A stretch of DNA of 64,000 bases from Ampelocalamus luodianensis (taxonomy: Eukaryota > Streptophyta > Magnoliopsida > Poales > Poaceae), in the NCBI GenBank assembly GCA_036346255.1, contig CM070617.1:8659501-8723500 (forward strand). Reading direction: 5' to 3'. This document shows, one piece after another, positions 22,010 through 34,457 of this stretch. The notes under the pieces are model-generated. The model had not been told where the DNA came from. It worked only from the letters and a program-made list of their open reading frames with translations, and ran no database searches. The position numbers and the translations under genes were made by a program. Numbering within the stretch: position 1 is the first letter of the stretch; each line of letters opens with the position of its first letter.

Positions 22010-23798
22010 ATAAATGTTACCAAGAGTAGCCGCCCAATTACACAAGCAAGTGAGCTAATTTCTTTCATTAAAATAGGTGCAACAACTGACAATACTTCTA
22101 CTAATTGTAAAATTAGAACAAAAGTTACCTAGGTGTAACAATACTAACACCTGAAGTATTATTCCAAACCAGACAATACTAATCTTCCTTTTAAAAAAGA
22201 TAACACTAATCATCATTGTTGGATAATACTAATAATCCTCGATTCATTATATGATGGCGATACGCTTGTTAATTTACAAAACTTTCCTAGCAAGGGCCTC
22301 TTTGGAACGCAATAATGGGGAAAAATACATGAACAAAAAAACACAGAAATATGATAGAAATGCACATGCAAAATAGAAGATAAGAAAACACATGAAAATA
22401 ATAGAATTAGATCGTTTTGGTGGATTGTGTGGGGAAAATGTAGGATTTTTTTAGTGGAAATATAAAATGGAATACTACATGCTTGTTTGGTTTGTGACCT
22501 CAGGTGGCCATACAAAAATTTTGGTAATACCAAAATCTGGGCAAAAAAATAGCGTTTGGATTGTAGCCATACTATTTCACGGGCAATGTCAAAATTAATG
22601 TGTTTGGATTGCAGTCATGCTAAAATTTGCTAAAATTGTGAGTATGACATGTGGGTCCCATGATATGATATATATATATTTTGCCCCGAAATATGCCGAC
22701 ATGGGTCTTGTTTTGTTGATTAAATGATAAGGAACACAACGGTTCAAATGGATCACAAATTAGATACTGGGTTTAAAAAATATGATTATTTAAAATGGAT
22801 TAATCAAACTAAAGAAGCAATTAATGCTTTAGCCACATGTAATCACCATTTAACACCTGTCCGTGTGCATGTTGCTTGCATACCAAAATTTGGGCGGCCA
22901 TTTTGCTTGCCCAGGAAACGTCAGCGCAAAGACCTGTGCAGCATTGGCTCTGCCAAAAAAATTTGGCGTGCCAAAAATTTGGTACCAATCCAAATGCTAG
23001 TTAAATTCTTTTGGTACTACCAAAATTTTGGTTTGGCAATATGGGATCCAAACCAAGCAGATCCTACGTCTTATTTGCATGGTCAACTGAGTTCTAAAAT
23101 TTTCTTTTGTAAACCATTGACAAATGGGCCCACTAATCCAAGGCCCCCACCTGCTACTAGTGTTTAATAAGAAAATGAACTTTCTTGTCATGAGTTCTAC
23201 ACTAGAACAAGGGAAGAGAAGGAACAATAAAGGATACGGTGAAAACTCTCCCTAACTAATGTCAACCGTCTAAGACTGTAGAGTGTTTAAGATGACTATA
23301 GTGGAGCCACTCCACAAAGATACACAACCTCATGCACACCAGAAGTTTACAAGGAGATCAGATCAGATTTTTTTCCTTGTAAAATCCATTGAAGAACATG
23401 AACTAAATCATATGTTTTTCTACCACCAATCCCTATATTCCAAAGGAGTGAACAATAAAATTTCCTATAAAATCTAAAATCCAATGTGTTTCTAAAAACC
23501 CTACAGATCCGAATGGATTTCGCCCGATGCCCTCCCTAGTAAGAAAACCCAAGCACGGCAGCAAACCGAAACACCAGACGGCCAAACCGACGGTTCTGAT
23601 CGCGTCCACGCACCGATACGAACGGTCCAGATCCACGGGCACCACCCGCAGGCCGCATCGAACCCTTGTCTGGAGGCCACGCCTACAAATACCCCCACTC
23701 CTTCCCCTCCCCTCCCACGCCTCCCCATTTCCTAGCCTCCTGTCCCGATCGCAAAACCCCAAAGGAGAGCACCAAAAACTCAAAAAAAAACCCTTGTC
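22010..23798. other. Intergenic upstream region of the 14-3-3 gene
   Basis: AT-rich flank with a MITE-like block (listed separately). A possible older element starts GGGCCTCTTTGGAACGCA near 22294, with a weakly matching end (ATTCCAAAGGAG) near 23437. From 23560 the DNA is GC-rich with a TATA-like CTACAAATAC near 23683 and a C/T-rich leader, which fits the 14-3-3 promoter. Confidence 0.5.
22480..23059. mobile_element. Candidate MITE
   Basis: 580 bp with imperfect terminal inverted repeats: TGCTTGTTTGG on the left and CCAAACCAAGCA on the right. Subterminal ATTTTGGTA..TACCAAAAT inverted repeats occur at both ends. No coding capacity. The TSD is not clear, so the superfamily is not assigned. Confidence 0.55.
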
Positions 23799-26700
23799 AT
23801 GGCGTCGCGCGAGGATCTCGTCTTCATCGCCAAGCTCGCCGAGCAGGCCGAGCGCTACGACGGTATACGATCTCCTCCCCTGCCTTGCCCTGCCTCCCTC
23901 CCTGCTTCTGTGTGAGGGTTTTGCGCAGTTTGGTGTGGTGCTCGCTCTGTTTGGTTGTTTTGGAGGCGTTTCGGCTCGTCTGTGGCGTTTCGCGCTCGGC
24001 GATGGCGTGGTTAGGGCTTCTTCTAGGGTTTCGTGGTTTGTTTTTGTTGGTGCATCTGCAGTAGCGGGATTGTGGGTGGCGATTCGCGGGTTTGGCTTTT
24101 GGTTCGGCTTGATTGGATTTTGCGCAGTGTTTCGTGCGAAGAATGGGCGTGGAATAGGTGTATCTAGGGTTTTTGTGTTCGATGTTTTGGGGTGTGGTCT
24201 CTGCACCGGAGCTAGTAGAAACCGCCAGGTGGTTGGCTTGTTTAGCTTTGATTCAGCGCCCTACGCCTATGGCGCATGGATCTCGCAAACATTAGCCGTT
24301 TCTGGGGCTAAATTAGGAGCTTATGGTTTCGAACTCTGTGTTGTGTGTTGCCGCTGCATCCGAAGTGGTTTAGGATTATTTCGTTTTGGTTTGGTTCAAA
24401 TTGGCTGGGTTTCGCGTTGTTTCGTGCGGAGAGCTGGCATGAATTGGGCGTTTCTACTGCTCCGTTTTGTGCACGATGATCGATTCGGTTTGATTGGACT
24501 TTCATGCCGAGAGTTGGCATGAGATGGGCAGTTGCTAGCGTTTTGTTTTGTGGTTTCCGCCACCGCCTCTTCTCAAGTGTCGGAGGCTAATTTGTGGTTC
24601 GCCTTGTTTGGATTTTGCCGTGTTCTACGCGTTGATATGGCATGAAATGGGTTAACCAATTTTGTGTGGTCTCTGCTCCGGAATTGGTAGAGGTGTGAGG
24701 AGCTCGATTTGGCTTGGTTTTCTGCTTTTAGTCGGTTTCATCTGCATACGAAGCGCGGATACCGCACATAATGGCCATTTGTTTGGTTGTGTTTACGGGT
24801 TTGTGATTTGGCGCGTGAGATTTTTCTCAGAGCAGCTGCTGGTGGGTGAGAACTCTGTTTGGTTCAACTCGAGCGCATGTGATGTGTGGATGGCGTAAAG
24901 TTACAGTTTCAAGGGTTTGGGTTTTTTTAACCTGCCGTGCTCTCTGTTTATTCAGCTCTATTGCCTTTTTTGTGTCTTCCTTCGTTGCTTTATCTGCGGT
25001 TCAGAAGATATTGTTTGCAGAGTTGCGTCGTTGGTGTTTCAGTTTCAGTTGATAGGAATTTCAAACACTTATCATTTGGTTTGCTACGATTCGACATTGC
25101 TGTATACACTGCCTAGAACATGCTTGAAATGACATTGTTATGTAGTTTTGTGTTCTGTTGTGGGCTTTGTATTAGATTTCTCCTAATATATTAGATGTAG
25201 TGGTGGGTATGGAGAGGTTTAGTTCCATCTATTTTCTTACATGATTACCAATTTAATGGTTGTGATTTGTGGTTGCAATGTGATAAGCTTTGTGTTACAT
25301 GAGGAATCTGGTGGGGGACATCCAGAAACACGTTCTATCTTGCCTCTGTTTAACCATGTTTGATGCATAATTGCATGGCAGCATAGGAATGCTTGAGATG
25401 CCATTTTAAGGTTTTTGATTAGTGATACTGGCTTGGTGTTGGCTCTTGGTTATAGATGGTGGATGTGTTGACAAAATTTAGATATCTTCAGCTTGCATTA
25501 CTTGCTGGTTGTTATAGATGGTAGATGTGTAGAGAATCTTAGTTAGATCTTTTCTGTTTGCATTACTTGTTGCTGGTTCCATCATCACTCTGGTACTGAG
25601 TGATGGCATGAAATTATCTCTGCCTAGTTCCTGTTTTGAGATTTCCTGTAATCTGTTTGCAGAGATGTTGGAGGCAATGAACAGTGTGGCAAAACTGGAC
25701 ACGGAGCTTACAGTGGAGGAGAGGAACCTCCTCTCGGTTGGCTACAAGAATGTGATCGGTGCAAAGCGTGCATCCCTGCGTATCCTCGCATCCATTGAGC
25801 TGAAGGAGGAGACAAAGGGTAATGAGAGTCGTGTGAAGCAGACTACGGAGTACCGTCACAGTGTGGAGGCTGAACTGGACAAAATCTGCTGTGATGTGAT
25901 TGACATTATTGACAAGCACCTTATCCCATTTTCCTCTGGTTCTGAGAGCTCAGTCTTCTACTACAAAATGTGACAACACATTATCCCTTGTTAATTCTTG
26001 TCAATTGTGTTCAGACGATTGTCTGATCAATGCTTCTGCTCTTTTCTTTAGGAAGGGAGATTATTACCGTTACCTTGCGGAGTTCAAGCTTGGGACTGAG
26101 AAGACTGAAGTCTCTGAGCAATCGCTGAAGGCTTATGAGGCAAGTGATCTCTTTTCCAGAGCTTGCATCAGGTTTAGTCATAGCTGTGAATTTGTTTGCT
26201 ATGCACTATGTTTAGGTTGCTTGTACTTTCTCGTTTGTATCGGATATAAGTGTGTGCTTGCTAAATTGATGCTCATGTACTGCAGTTGTAGTTATGAATC
26301 TCTGATTCTTGACGCAGTTAGCTTCAAGCCTTAAATGCTGGTTCCTATGGTGTGTACAGCTTATATGCAATAGCGTTACTGGATTTTATGGTAATGGTGG
26401 AAGAAAGGAAAAAATTGCTAGGTCCACGCTGCTTGAATTACACCGACCCTTGTAGCAGACCTAGTCTGATATTATTTGAAGAGTTTTGCCTTCAAATTAT
26501 TTATGTATTGCCAACTCTAGTCCTCCGATTAATGTTTGTTTAGCAGTTAGCACACAGACATCCAATTACAAACTTAATGGATTGTACCATTTCTGTACAT
26601 GGAGAGCCAAGTTGTTCTTGTAACTCCCATCTAATTAATGCACTGATTTTTCTTTTGGTGCACGTTCAGACTGCTTCTAAAACAGCAGAGGCAGATCTCT

Positions 26701-27947
26701 CTCCAACACACCCTATAAGGCTGGGTCTCGCTCTGAATATCTCTGTCTTCTATTATGAGATCATGAATTCACCTGATAGGTATGTTGTCAGTGTTCTATT
26801 GTAGCCTGGTCTGGTCTGTAGTTAGTGGCTAATTGGAATAATTGTGAGTTTGCTTGATCTCAGGGCCTGTCAACTTGCAAAACAAGCTTTTGATGAAGCT
26901 GTTTCTGAGCTTGATTCACTCAGTGAGGAGTCTTACAAAGATAGTACGCTGATCATGCAGCTTCTGAGGGATAATCTCACGCTATGGAATTCTGATATGG
27001 CTGATGATGCAGGTAACACCAATTATACTTTTGTATTGGTCCTGATGCTGTTAGCTGTCAGTATCATCTTTGTTGCTATGTTCCCTGGCATTCTTTCTAC
27101 CAAGTATGGAAGCAGGAACATCTTGCACTACTCAGACAGTTCATGCTGCTGTGTTTGTCATCAAGTACCTTTTCCTTAGTTGATAGCATGCTTTGTTGGT
27201 TGTATTTTGCTTCTGTTGTTGAGATGAGAAATCTCATTCATGCTAATAGTTTGCAGCAAACTTGGCTAGCAGTCTTGAGACATGAAATGCACTTAGCTAC
27301 ACACATGATGATTGATGAGAGCACTGCTAACAATGTAATTGCTAAAAGGGTGCACCTAACTTGGCTAGTATTCTGACTAGACATGAAATACACTTAGCTA
27401 CTCACACGATGAGAGCACTTTTAACTTGTAGTTGCTAAAAGGGTGCACCTAACTTGGCTAGTAGTCTGAGACTTGAAATTCACTTGGCTACACACATGAT
27501 GAGCGCACTGTTGATAATATAGTCATCGAATTTGTACCTCTTGGCCTTTCTTAGGATTTACCTGTCAGTCCACTTGTCATGAAAAATCTTGAGGAATAGC
27601 AATGTAGAAGTAATAGAGATATTATAATGAAGTCCTGTCGACGCATCATGTGAACATGGTATGTATGTGTTCATGCAAAGATCTTGTTCAAATTAGATTT
27701 CTTGTTTGCTGTTGCTTCAGTTATAGGATGAGTCGATGAGATAAGGGAATATAGTCACACATCTGTTTTTGTCCCTCTTGCAGCTGATGCTCGTGAGGTA
27801 ACAGGAATGGCTAGTGCTCTAGGTGATGCTCGGCAAGGAACAGGAAAGGCTAGTGCACCAGGTGACTCCGCAGCGGTACGCAATCGCGGGACACGTTCTC
27901 TCACAGAGACCGACCCACTCTCAGCTGATGCCCGTATCTCTGGTTGA
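23799..27947 (+). CDS. 14-3-3 (GF14-type) protein with extended C-terminal tail
   Basis: Cytosolic/nuclear dimeric adaptor that binds phosphoserine/threonine motifs. Exons are 23799-23862, 25663-25969, 26052-26139, 26670-26779, 26864-27012 and 27784-27947, giving 293 residues; plant 14-3-3s usually have about 250-265. The start is MASREDLVFIAKLAEQAERY. Signature 1 is RNLLSVGYKNV and signature 2 is YKDSTLIMQLLRDNLTLW. The phosphopeptide Arg-Tyr is present in DYYRYLAEF. The usual ASWRI reads ASLRI, a Trp-to-Leu change. Intron 3 has a GC donor (GAG|GCAAGT). The core ends at NSDMADDA. The last exon adds about 54 residues with no family match, built from a local tandem duplication. Rice has several GF14 genes; I did not assign a letter. 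The 1.8-kb first intron after the start exon is typical of plant GF14 genes. Confidence 0.93.
27260..27525 (+). repeat. Three-unit tandem repeat in 14-3-3 intron 5
   Basis: About 95-bp units sharing CTTGGCTAG.AGTCTGAGACATGAAAT-like DNA and GCTAAAAGGGTGCACCTAA, starting near 27260, 27357 and 27451. Units differ by small indels. Non-coding. Confidence 0.75.
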
Positions 27948-29149
27948 GATACTCTTTAGCTGATGCCCATAACTCTGGCTGACACACTCGTATGTTACAT
28001 TTGCAGTGATGGAGCTGGTAATAGCTGGTAGAGTTGGAATATGACAGACATGGTGTGGTGGGGCGCCGAAGGTCTTCCATTTACTCACTGTTAGGTCTCA
28101 GTGTAGGAGTTGAGCTGAGTAACCCTTGCTTGTAGTCAGGGCCTAATCCTTCAACTTTGAGAGCAACCATCATGTACTAAGCGCTCGATGATCGCTCTTT
28201 GCAAGCGCAGTTTTTGGGTTTCTCTGGATGATGATTCTGCACAAGCTTACGGGTTTTATCTGAATCTCTTTGGATTTTATCTGAATCTCTTTGGAAAAAT
28301 CAATACCGCTTGTACATGCACTGTCGTCGGCATCTATTTGTGCTCCGAGATTTGTGCTGGAGAGGGGGGGAGAGAGAGAGGAAGGAGAGAGAATGCAGCG
28401 TGAATCTCGGAGCACGTTGGATGGTGAGGATGGTGGATGCGGGTGCATGTACAAGTGGGAAAACCGCTTCCTTTCTCTTGTTGGCATGTGCGTGCTGATA
28501 TCAGTGATGTGTGGTACCCTTGAGCTTCTGAGAGCACAACACCGTTATACGCAGGTTTGTGGCCTTGTGGGCAGTGAATGACAACGATGTTGATTGATGT
28601 TCAGGCTTGCAGGCTGCTTATATTGAATCATCATGATGGCTGTGCCGTCACTATGAACCGAGTCTGGCGGTAGGCGTGTCATACGCAAATATACCCATTT
28701 TTATGAGACGATGTGTTTGCATGATTCTGAACTTCAGAGGCAGGTTACATCGGTACCGGTGATAGTTTTAAATTGCGTTGTACTTGATTCTGAGCAATCT
28801 CGATATCTATCGGATGCTTTCGTCATTTGTTATGTCTCAATTGCTTGATGTAAAATGCTTACGGTGTGACGGTTTAAATGAACTTGGGTTTGCATTTCGA
28901 AATTGAAATACATATCATGTCTGAACTTGAAAATAGATGTATAGAAGTTCATTGTTTACAACATTTAAGGGAAACAATACTACACATACGTACGGACTAC
29001 GGAGTGTCGGACGGCCTTATCTATTGAGCCACTGACGCCAACGCTTCCAACCACTCATTCTTCCCCATCTCTATCCACTCTTATCCGCTCATGTTCCCAC
29101 GGCTCTGCCTCCCTATTTGCTTGCCCACATCCGCATCGCTGAGGGGACT

Positions 29150-29335
29150 GCGCCTCGTTGCGCTGCACTTCGGATCTAGTGACAGGTGGAGGCCACGCCC
29201 AGGCGTCGCGTGTTGACCGCGCGGCTCCAAGCTCTGGCCACTGCGTCTCGTCACGCTACACTCCGGATCTAGCAGCGGGTGGAGGCCACGCCCAGGCGTC
29301 GTGTGCTGGCCGCGCAGCTCCAAGCTCCGGCCACT
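29150..29335 (+). repeat. Two-unit tandem duplication
   Basis: Two about 90-bp GC-rich copies share GGTGGAGGCCACGCCCAGGC and GCTCCAAGCTC.GGCCACTG. An open frame crosses them, but it has no family features. Confidence 0.75.
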
Positions 29336-29518
29336 GCGCCTCCTCTGCCACCTTGTTTCTTGAAGGTTCGATTTTGAAAGTTCCTGACCTCGATCTGAAA
29401 GCTTTTATCCCGAGTTAAAAGGGTTGAATATTATGAATCGAGTTGAAAGGGTTCAAAGGGATCTCAATTGAAATCTTGATTCATAAGCCAGCTCGGCGAA
29501 GCCTCGCGAGAGCAAAGC

Positions 29519-29845
29519 AAGAGAGCCGGAAGGAAAAATGTTACAACCGTGGAAAAAATTGTTGCACAATAGAGGAAAATTTGTTGCATACGATAGGTAA
29601 AAATATTGCATACAAAATTATAAGATGTTGCATTTTTTTATATGTTTAGCGTTTCCAGATGTGTTTGTGTGCCTGATTTGCTAATAATAGTTGTGTTGTT
29701 TTGATTATGAGGATGTTTGTTTGCTTGATCCTGAGATTTTTGAGACGATCTTGTATATGAATATTTGATATGTTGCAGTAAACCAAACAATAATGTTGCA
29801 CCTTGCTTTTCTTTGTGTTGCATTTCTGTATGTTGCACCGGGGGA
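29519..29845. repeat. Cluster of spaced TGTTGCA motifs
   Basis: About nine copies of TGTTGCA or close variants in about 330 bp, otherwise AT-rich. The arrangement resembles subterminal repeats of a DNA transposon, but no terminal repeats were identified. Confidence 0.45.
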
Positions 29846-30631
29846 CCGTAAACCGAGCCGTAGTAGCACCCAACATTTAAATATGCTCCCGTGGAGGTTA
29901 GTATGATGTCTGTCATTCAGGTGGCACGTAAGATCATTCACTTGGAACTTAGCACAACCAGGCTAGCTAGCCGTGCTCAGTTTTCTCAGTGTCTTGGGAA
30001 GGTATGATACTAGGTCTTGTACTGTTGTACAGCAGACATGGTCATATGTCCAAAACCATTCAAGCTGAATGTTTACAGCATTAAACAGGCATCCAGGGGG
30101 GTAACATTGTCGTTGTCAACATCGTCTAATATACCGAAAATGAGCAGTATACAAGCGTCCCGGGGACAACTCAGGAGCAGATCTTTAGAACGAATGAATT
30201 CTACATATATTCTGTATAGTCAACATGGCGCAAGAGAAATTCTGGGCAGCAGGATAAATTAAGCAGCAAAGGCTATAAACAACAGTCCTGTCAGGTCCCC
30301 AGGTAAAGACGTTAAATATCACCAATCAGTTCAACAGTAGTAGCCACTGAGAAACGACGAAGAAAACAGTGGGAGACACAGAAATTACTCTGATGGCAGG
30401 ATGTCTAATGACTGATCCATCATGAGGAATGGAACGTGAGTGACAGATGCTGACTCTAAAGGGTCTGATTTAACCAGTCCCTTCCAATAGTTTTGCAAAA
30501 GGGGGTAAAGGAAGAAATTGCTCTTCGGTTGTAAGAATGTAAACAAAAGCATCATAATTCACTGGATCGTGGAAGCCTATAGGTGATGGTCAAGCAGCCT
30601 TCCCGTAAACAATCCAGTTTCGCTGAAGAAG

Positions 30632-33600
30632 TCAGTTAGAGGCCACAAGATTTATACGTGGCTTCACCGCTGTCTTAGAAGGGCTCACCCTGAACATCCC
30701 ACAATGCGAAGATTAGCTAATATACAAGTTATTGAATTTCAAGTACAGAAATGAACAGGAGTCAGACGATCATGCCTGACAGGCAGTGTACCCAAAATCA
30801 TCCCACTGCAATTCAGAGCCATGATAGCACCCTCAGCCTGTGATTGACAGTTTGACAGAAAAAAAATGACAATCAAAACCCCCATCTGAAATGGGCTTTC
30901 CATATGAAGGGAAGAAATGTAATGTATGAGCAAGAGTGCGGACATGTTCTTTACCAATATACAAGTAGTAATAAAAAACAAGGGACACTGCAAGATTGGA
31001 AATTAGAACAGGGTTTTGAGCATACTTATTGTCACTATTCACCAGAGTGCAAGTATAAAAGAATCCTACATGCTTATGCTGTTATGTGGGTATTTTGAGG
31101 GGAAGGCACAGTAATTTCGAATCACTTCTAACTCAATGGAATTTGATGGCATCGTTAAGTGATTCCGAAACATGTCCAATTCAATCCTATGTAACACAAA
31201 GGCTTCTGCACAATACACACAGTGCTCAATTTAGCAGAACTGCTAGATTACACCATTATGGACCAACAAGAAAGCCACTGCTAGATTATTCCTAGGTAAG
31301 CCTCAGGCAAGCTTGACTCCTGTTTCTGGATAAGCTAAGTTTAGGTTATGAAAGAACCATGGGCCTAGGTTCACTTGCTTATAAATTAAAAAATGACAGT
31401 ATATCATAGTCACTTTGTGCTCAGTGTAAAGCAAACGGTGTTCAGAATAGCATGCTGCTGCTAAAGAAGTATCTGTTGGAGCCTTTGAGGCAGTATCAAA
31501 ATGGCATCTTGGTTCAAACTTCAAAGGAAACAGTGCAATGTCAATGGTTAGAACAGTGATTCATGTTTTAATTCATACTCTCAGACGACAACAATCAAAT
31601 GGGAGTAGCTCACTCAAATGTCAAATGGAGGCCAACTTTCAGGAGATGCAAAATGAACAAACTACATACATTCTCCATGCATGATGGCGTGGTTAGAAAA
31701 CATCACAAGCTACTAATTTCAAGCAATAGCTGATAAGCCAGTGGAAAAATCATTAAAAAAATAATTGAGTTAGGCAATGTAAAAAAGGCCCTCGGTTCTT
31801 ACATGGACAAACTCAACAAAAGCAATCCTTGTAGAATGTACATTGTCGCCTAGAAGTCTCAAACGAGAGACCTGCAGAGACAACCCATTTTAGCAGGCAA
31901 CAATTAGGACAACAGAAACATATGCAGCAGATGGGATATTTCTTTTAGAGCTATGCACTAGGATGATTGGATTTGCCCAATTGAAGAGTCCATAGCACAC
32001 CTCACCACAAAGTTCTTCAAAGAAATTCTTTACATCTAATTGAGTAACCTGCAGGCCGAATAAGGCAAAGGGTGTCATAAAGCATCTAATTTGATTGCCC
32101 TATCTTGAGTAGCTTGCAGCCATAGATCAAGGGCCTCAAAATATAAAGAATCAGGGGATGAAAAAAATAAACAAGTGAAAGAAAATAAACACGACAAAGT
32201 AGAAGGGGGATGCGAACCTTCTTATCTATATTTGTACAATAAACAGTTCGTATGACCATTTCCTTCTCATCCTCCGTCTATGGGCCATGCAGAACAGGAT
32301 ACTACCATTAGTACCATGGACTGGTAGAATAGGTGTGGTAGCAGAAGGTGAAACAACACACGCAACATAACTTACCCTAGGAAGAAACTTTGGATTCACA
32401 GGTAAGATAGCTGTCTTTGAAGGTAAGACTCTAACAGGGTAAAAACCAAGCATTGTGCCACCAAGATTAAGTGCAGCTCTTGCACCCTCTATATGGAACA
32501 TATCAACATACCACACATCAAACAATCAATTGACTGCAGCAAAAAGGTATATGTGTAGCAGGTGAAAATTTAATACCTTCATCAGAGAACTCGATGAATG
32601 CAAACCTCAGAACAGAGTGGGGATCACCACAGATTCTGCAATCGACAACCTTCAGGATAGAAAGAAAATTAGGTTCACAGATTTGGAAATCTCCAGCAGT
32701 CCAGCTGATATTACAGAGAACTGCATCACAGAATATACTCTACAAAAAGTAAGCCACAAAATGCTGGCAAGTAATTTTCTCTTTTCACTTTTTTTTGGGT
32801 CTTTTTGACTTTTGGTAACCAAAGAAGATACATGTAATTTACAGAATTGAGAAGAGGCAGACCACATTGATGGAATAAAACAGTAAATAAGCCCAATTAC
32901 AAACACCTGACCCAACCTAGTAGTGTTAAGTGCCTAATTGATCTGGGCTAGCAGTAAAACAGTGTGATATCTCATTTGTAGCATTTCCTAGTTTTTTAAT
33001 ACCAGTACAATTCAATCCTTCAAGTTAAAGTAACTTACTTGCCCGCAAGTAGCAAAGATATCAGCAAGTCTCTCCTCTGTCACCTAACAGATGGTCAGCG
33101 TCATTAGATCTAACAACTACTCTAGAATATAACTATGCATTGCATACTATGACAATCATCAACTACTCACAGTATGATCGATATCAGAGACATAAACGGT
33201 TCGTCGAATGCTGTCCTCCCTGTCTGCACGCCTTGCCCTCTCGTTCGTTCTTCTCCTTCCATGAGTGATGAATCCATTCCTCCTCTGAGGGAAAAAAACA
33301 CTTACACTCATCAAATCCTATTACCATCTTGTATTCTTTTCCTTTTTCAATGGAATCATACGGTCCAATCTTAACTATTACAAGCAGCTGATCATGTAGT
33401 AAATGCTAGTAAAATAAATAAACAAAGAAGCAAACTTGGAGAAGAATCATATAATTAAACAACCACAAACGTCTGGACCAAAACCTTGAAAAAGTCTAGT
33501 CTCAAACCTTGTTATCGAAAAAAAAGGAGCGCGCTAAAAGTCGAATTGAAAAAGAGACCACACTCCACAGTATGGATATTAAATAGAATTGCTAAATTTG

Positions 33601-34457
33601 AGATTCACAAAATTACCTAATTACAGGAAGGTGTAAGAGTGGATCAAAGAACTATTCGATAACAGTTACAAAGAAATGTTACGGCACAATTTAATTTGGA
33701 TTTTATGTCTATCTGAAGTGAAATGATATGTTCATTCATTATAAATACCTCATCTACGATTATTAATACAACTTTTTTTTTTGTAGAATAAGATCCCGCT
33801 AATGTAGAATTATGTAATCATCTACAGAAATAGAAAAGATTCACAAAAGAACATCTCACAAGAATTGGGATATTTCACCCAAAACAACCTGAATCAATAC
33901 GATCCAAAACCCAGAATAGTAATAAAATAAACCAACGATCTAAGCAGAAAAAAACATAACTTACTTACAAAGAGAACTGCCCATAAAAAAATTGAACTTT
34001 CAAATAAAAAAGGGGCAAACCTTTCACCAAAGAACGCCAACCACCGCACCACGGAGACCACCAACTGATAACGCAATCCAACACAAAAGAAAAAAAAAAT
34101 CTTTACCTCAACCGATGAAACAAGTAAAAAAAATCCTAACAGCACCGATCCAAGCCTCCCAAGAACACTAAGAGTCTCGCAGAATTATACCCTGCGCTGC
34201 TGGTTCCCAATGTACGAGGCGTCGGCGCCGGAGTCCTTGCTCCCCCCACTCCCTCCTCCGATCGAGTAGTAGTCGAAAACTGGCGCGTCCGCTGACAGCG
34301 CCTTCTTGGACGGCGACGACGCTGCCGAGGAGGGGAAGAACTCCTTGGCGGCCGGGTTCAGCTTGGACAGCAGGTCCACCAGCTTCTGCACGCCCGTCTG
34401 GTACTCCGCGTCCTTCGCCGCCGACGCCGCGGGCGAGCCCTCCGCCAACGCCGCCAT
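30632..34457 (-). CDS. CID-type RNA-binding protein: PAM2 motif plus two RRMs
   Basis: Plant CTC-interacting-domain family protein that binds the MLLE domain of poly(A)-binding protein through PAM2 and RNA through its RRMs; a role in mRNA translation or stability is expected. The ten exons on the minus strand are 34457-34191, 33284-33171, 33083-33039, 32649-32577, 32488-32376, 32277-32218, 32048-32001, 31871-31803, 30837-30776 and 30689-30632. Phases agree throughout and give 302 residues. PAM2 is at residues 31-44 (SKLNPAAKEFFPSS). A basic, NLS-like stretch is at about 90-115. RRM1 is at about 117-195 (TVYVSDIDHTV; LRFAFIEF) and RRM2 at about 214-292 (RTVYCTNIDKKV; TRIAFVEF). The start is the ATG of MAALAEG. 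The last intron uses a GC donor (GTCAG|GCATGA). No defects are seen. Confidence 0.93.

Larger units (their letters stand above)
27948..30631. other. Convergent intergenic region between the 14-3-3 and CID genes
   Basis: Contains the two 3' UTRs. A third, non-coding copy of the AGCTGATGCCC motif follows the 14-3-3 stop, near 27957. There is a GA-rich tract near 28360-28395. No further gene is supported; small frames here are low-complexity. Confidence 0.6.

Noticed and set aside
22294..23470. A larger MITE (GGGCCTCTTTGGAACG...ATTCCAAAGGAG) enclosing 22480-23059
   Set aside because: The end match is short and imperfect and no TSD was found, so it is mentioned only in the intergenic note.
23433..24522. 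Long frames on both strands across the 14-3-3 start exon and first intron
   Set aside because: They run through the splice donor at 23863 and have no family features; the region is 5' UTR, exon 1 and intron.
29158..29418. An 86-codon frame across the 29150-29335 duplication
   Set aside because: Explained by the GC-rich tandem repeat; no family features or conserved start.
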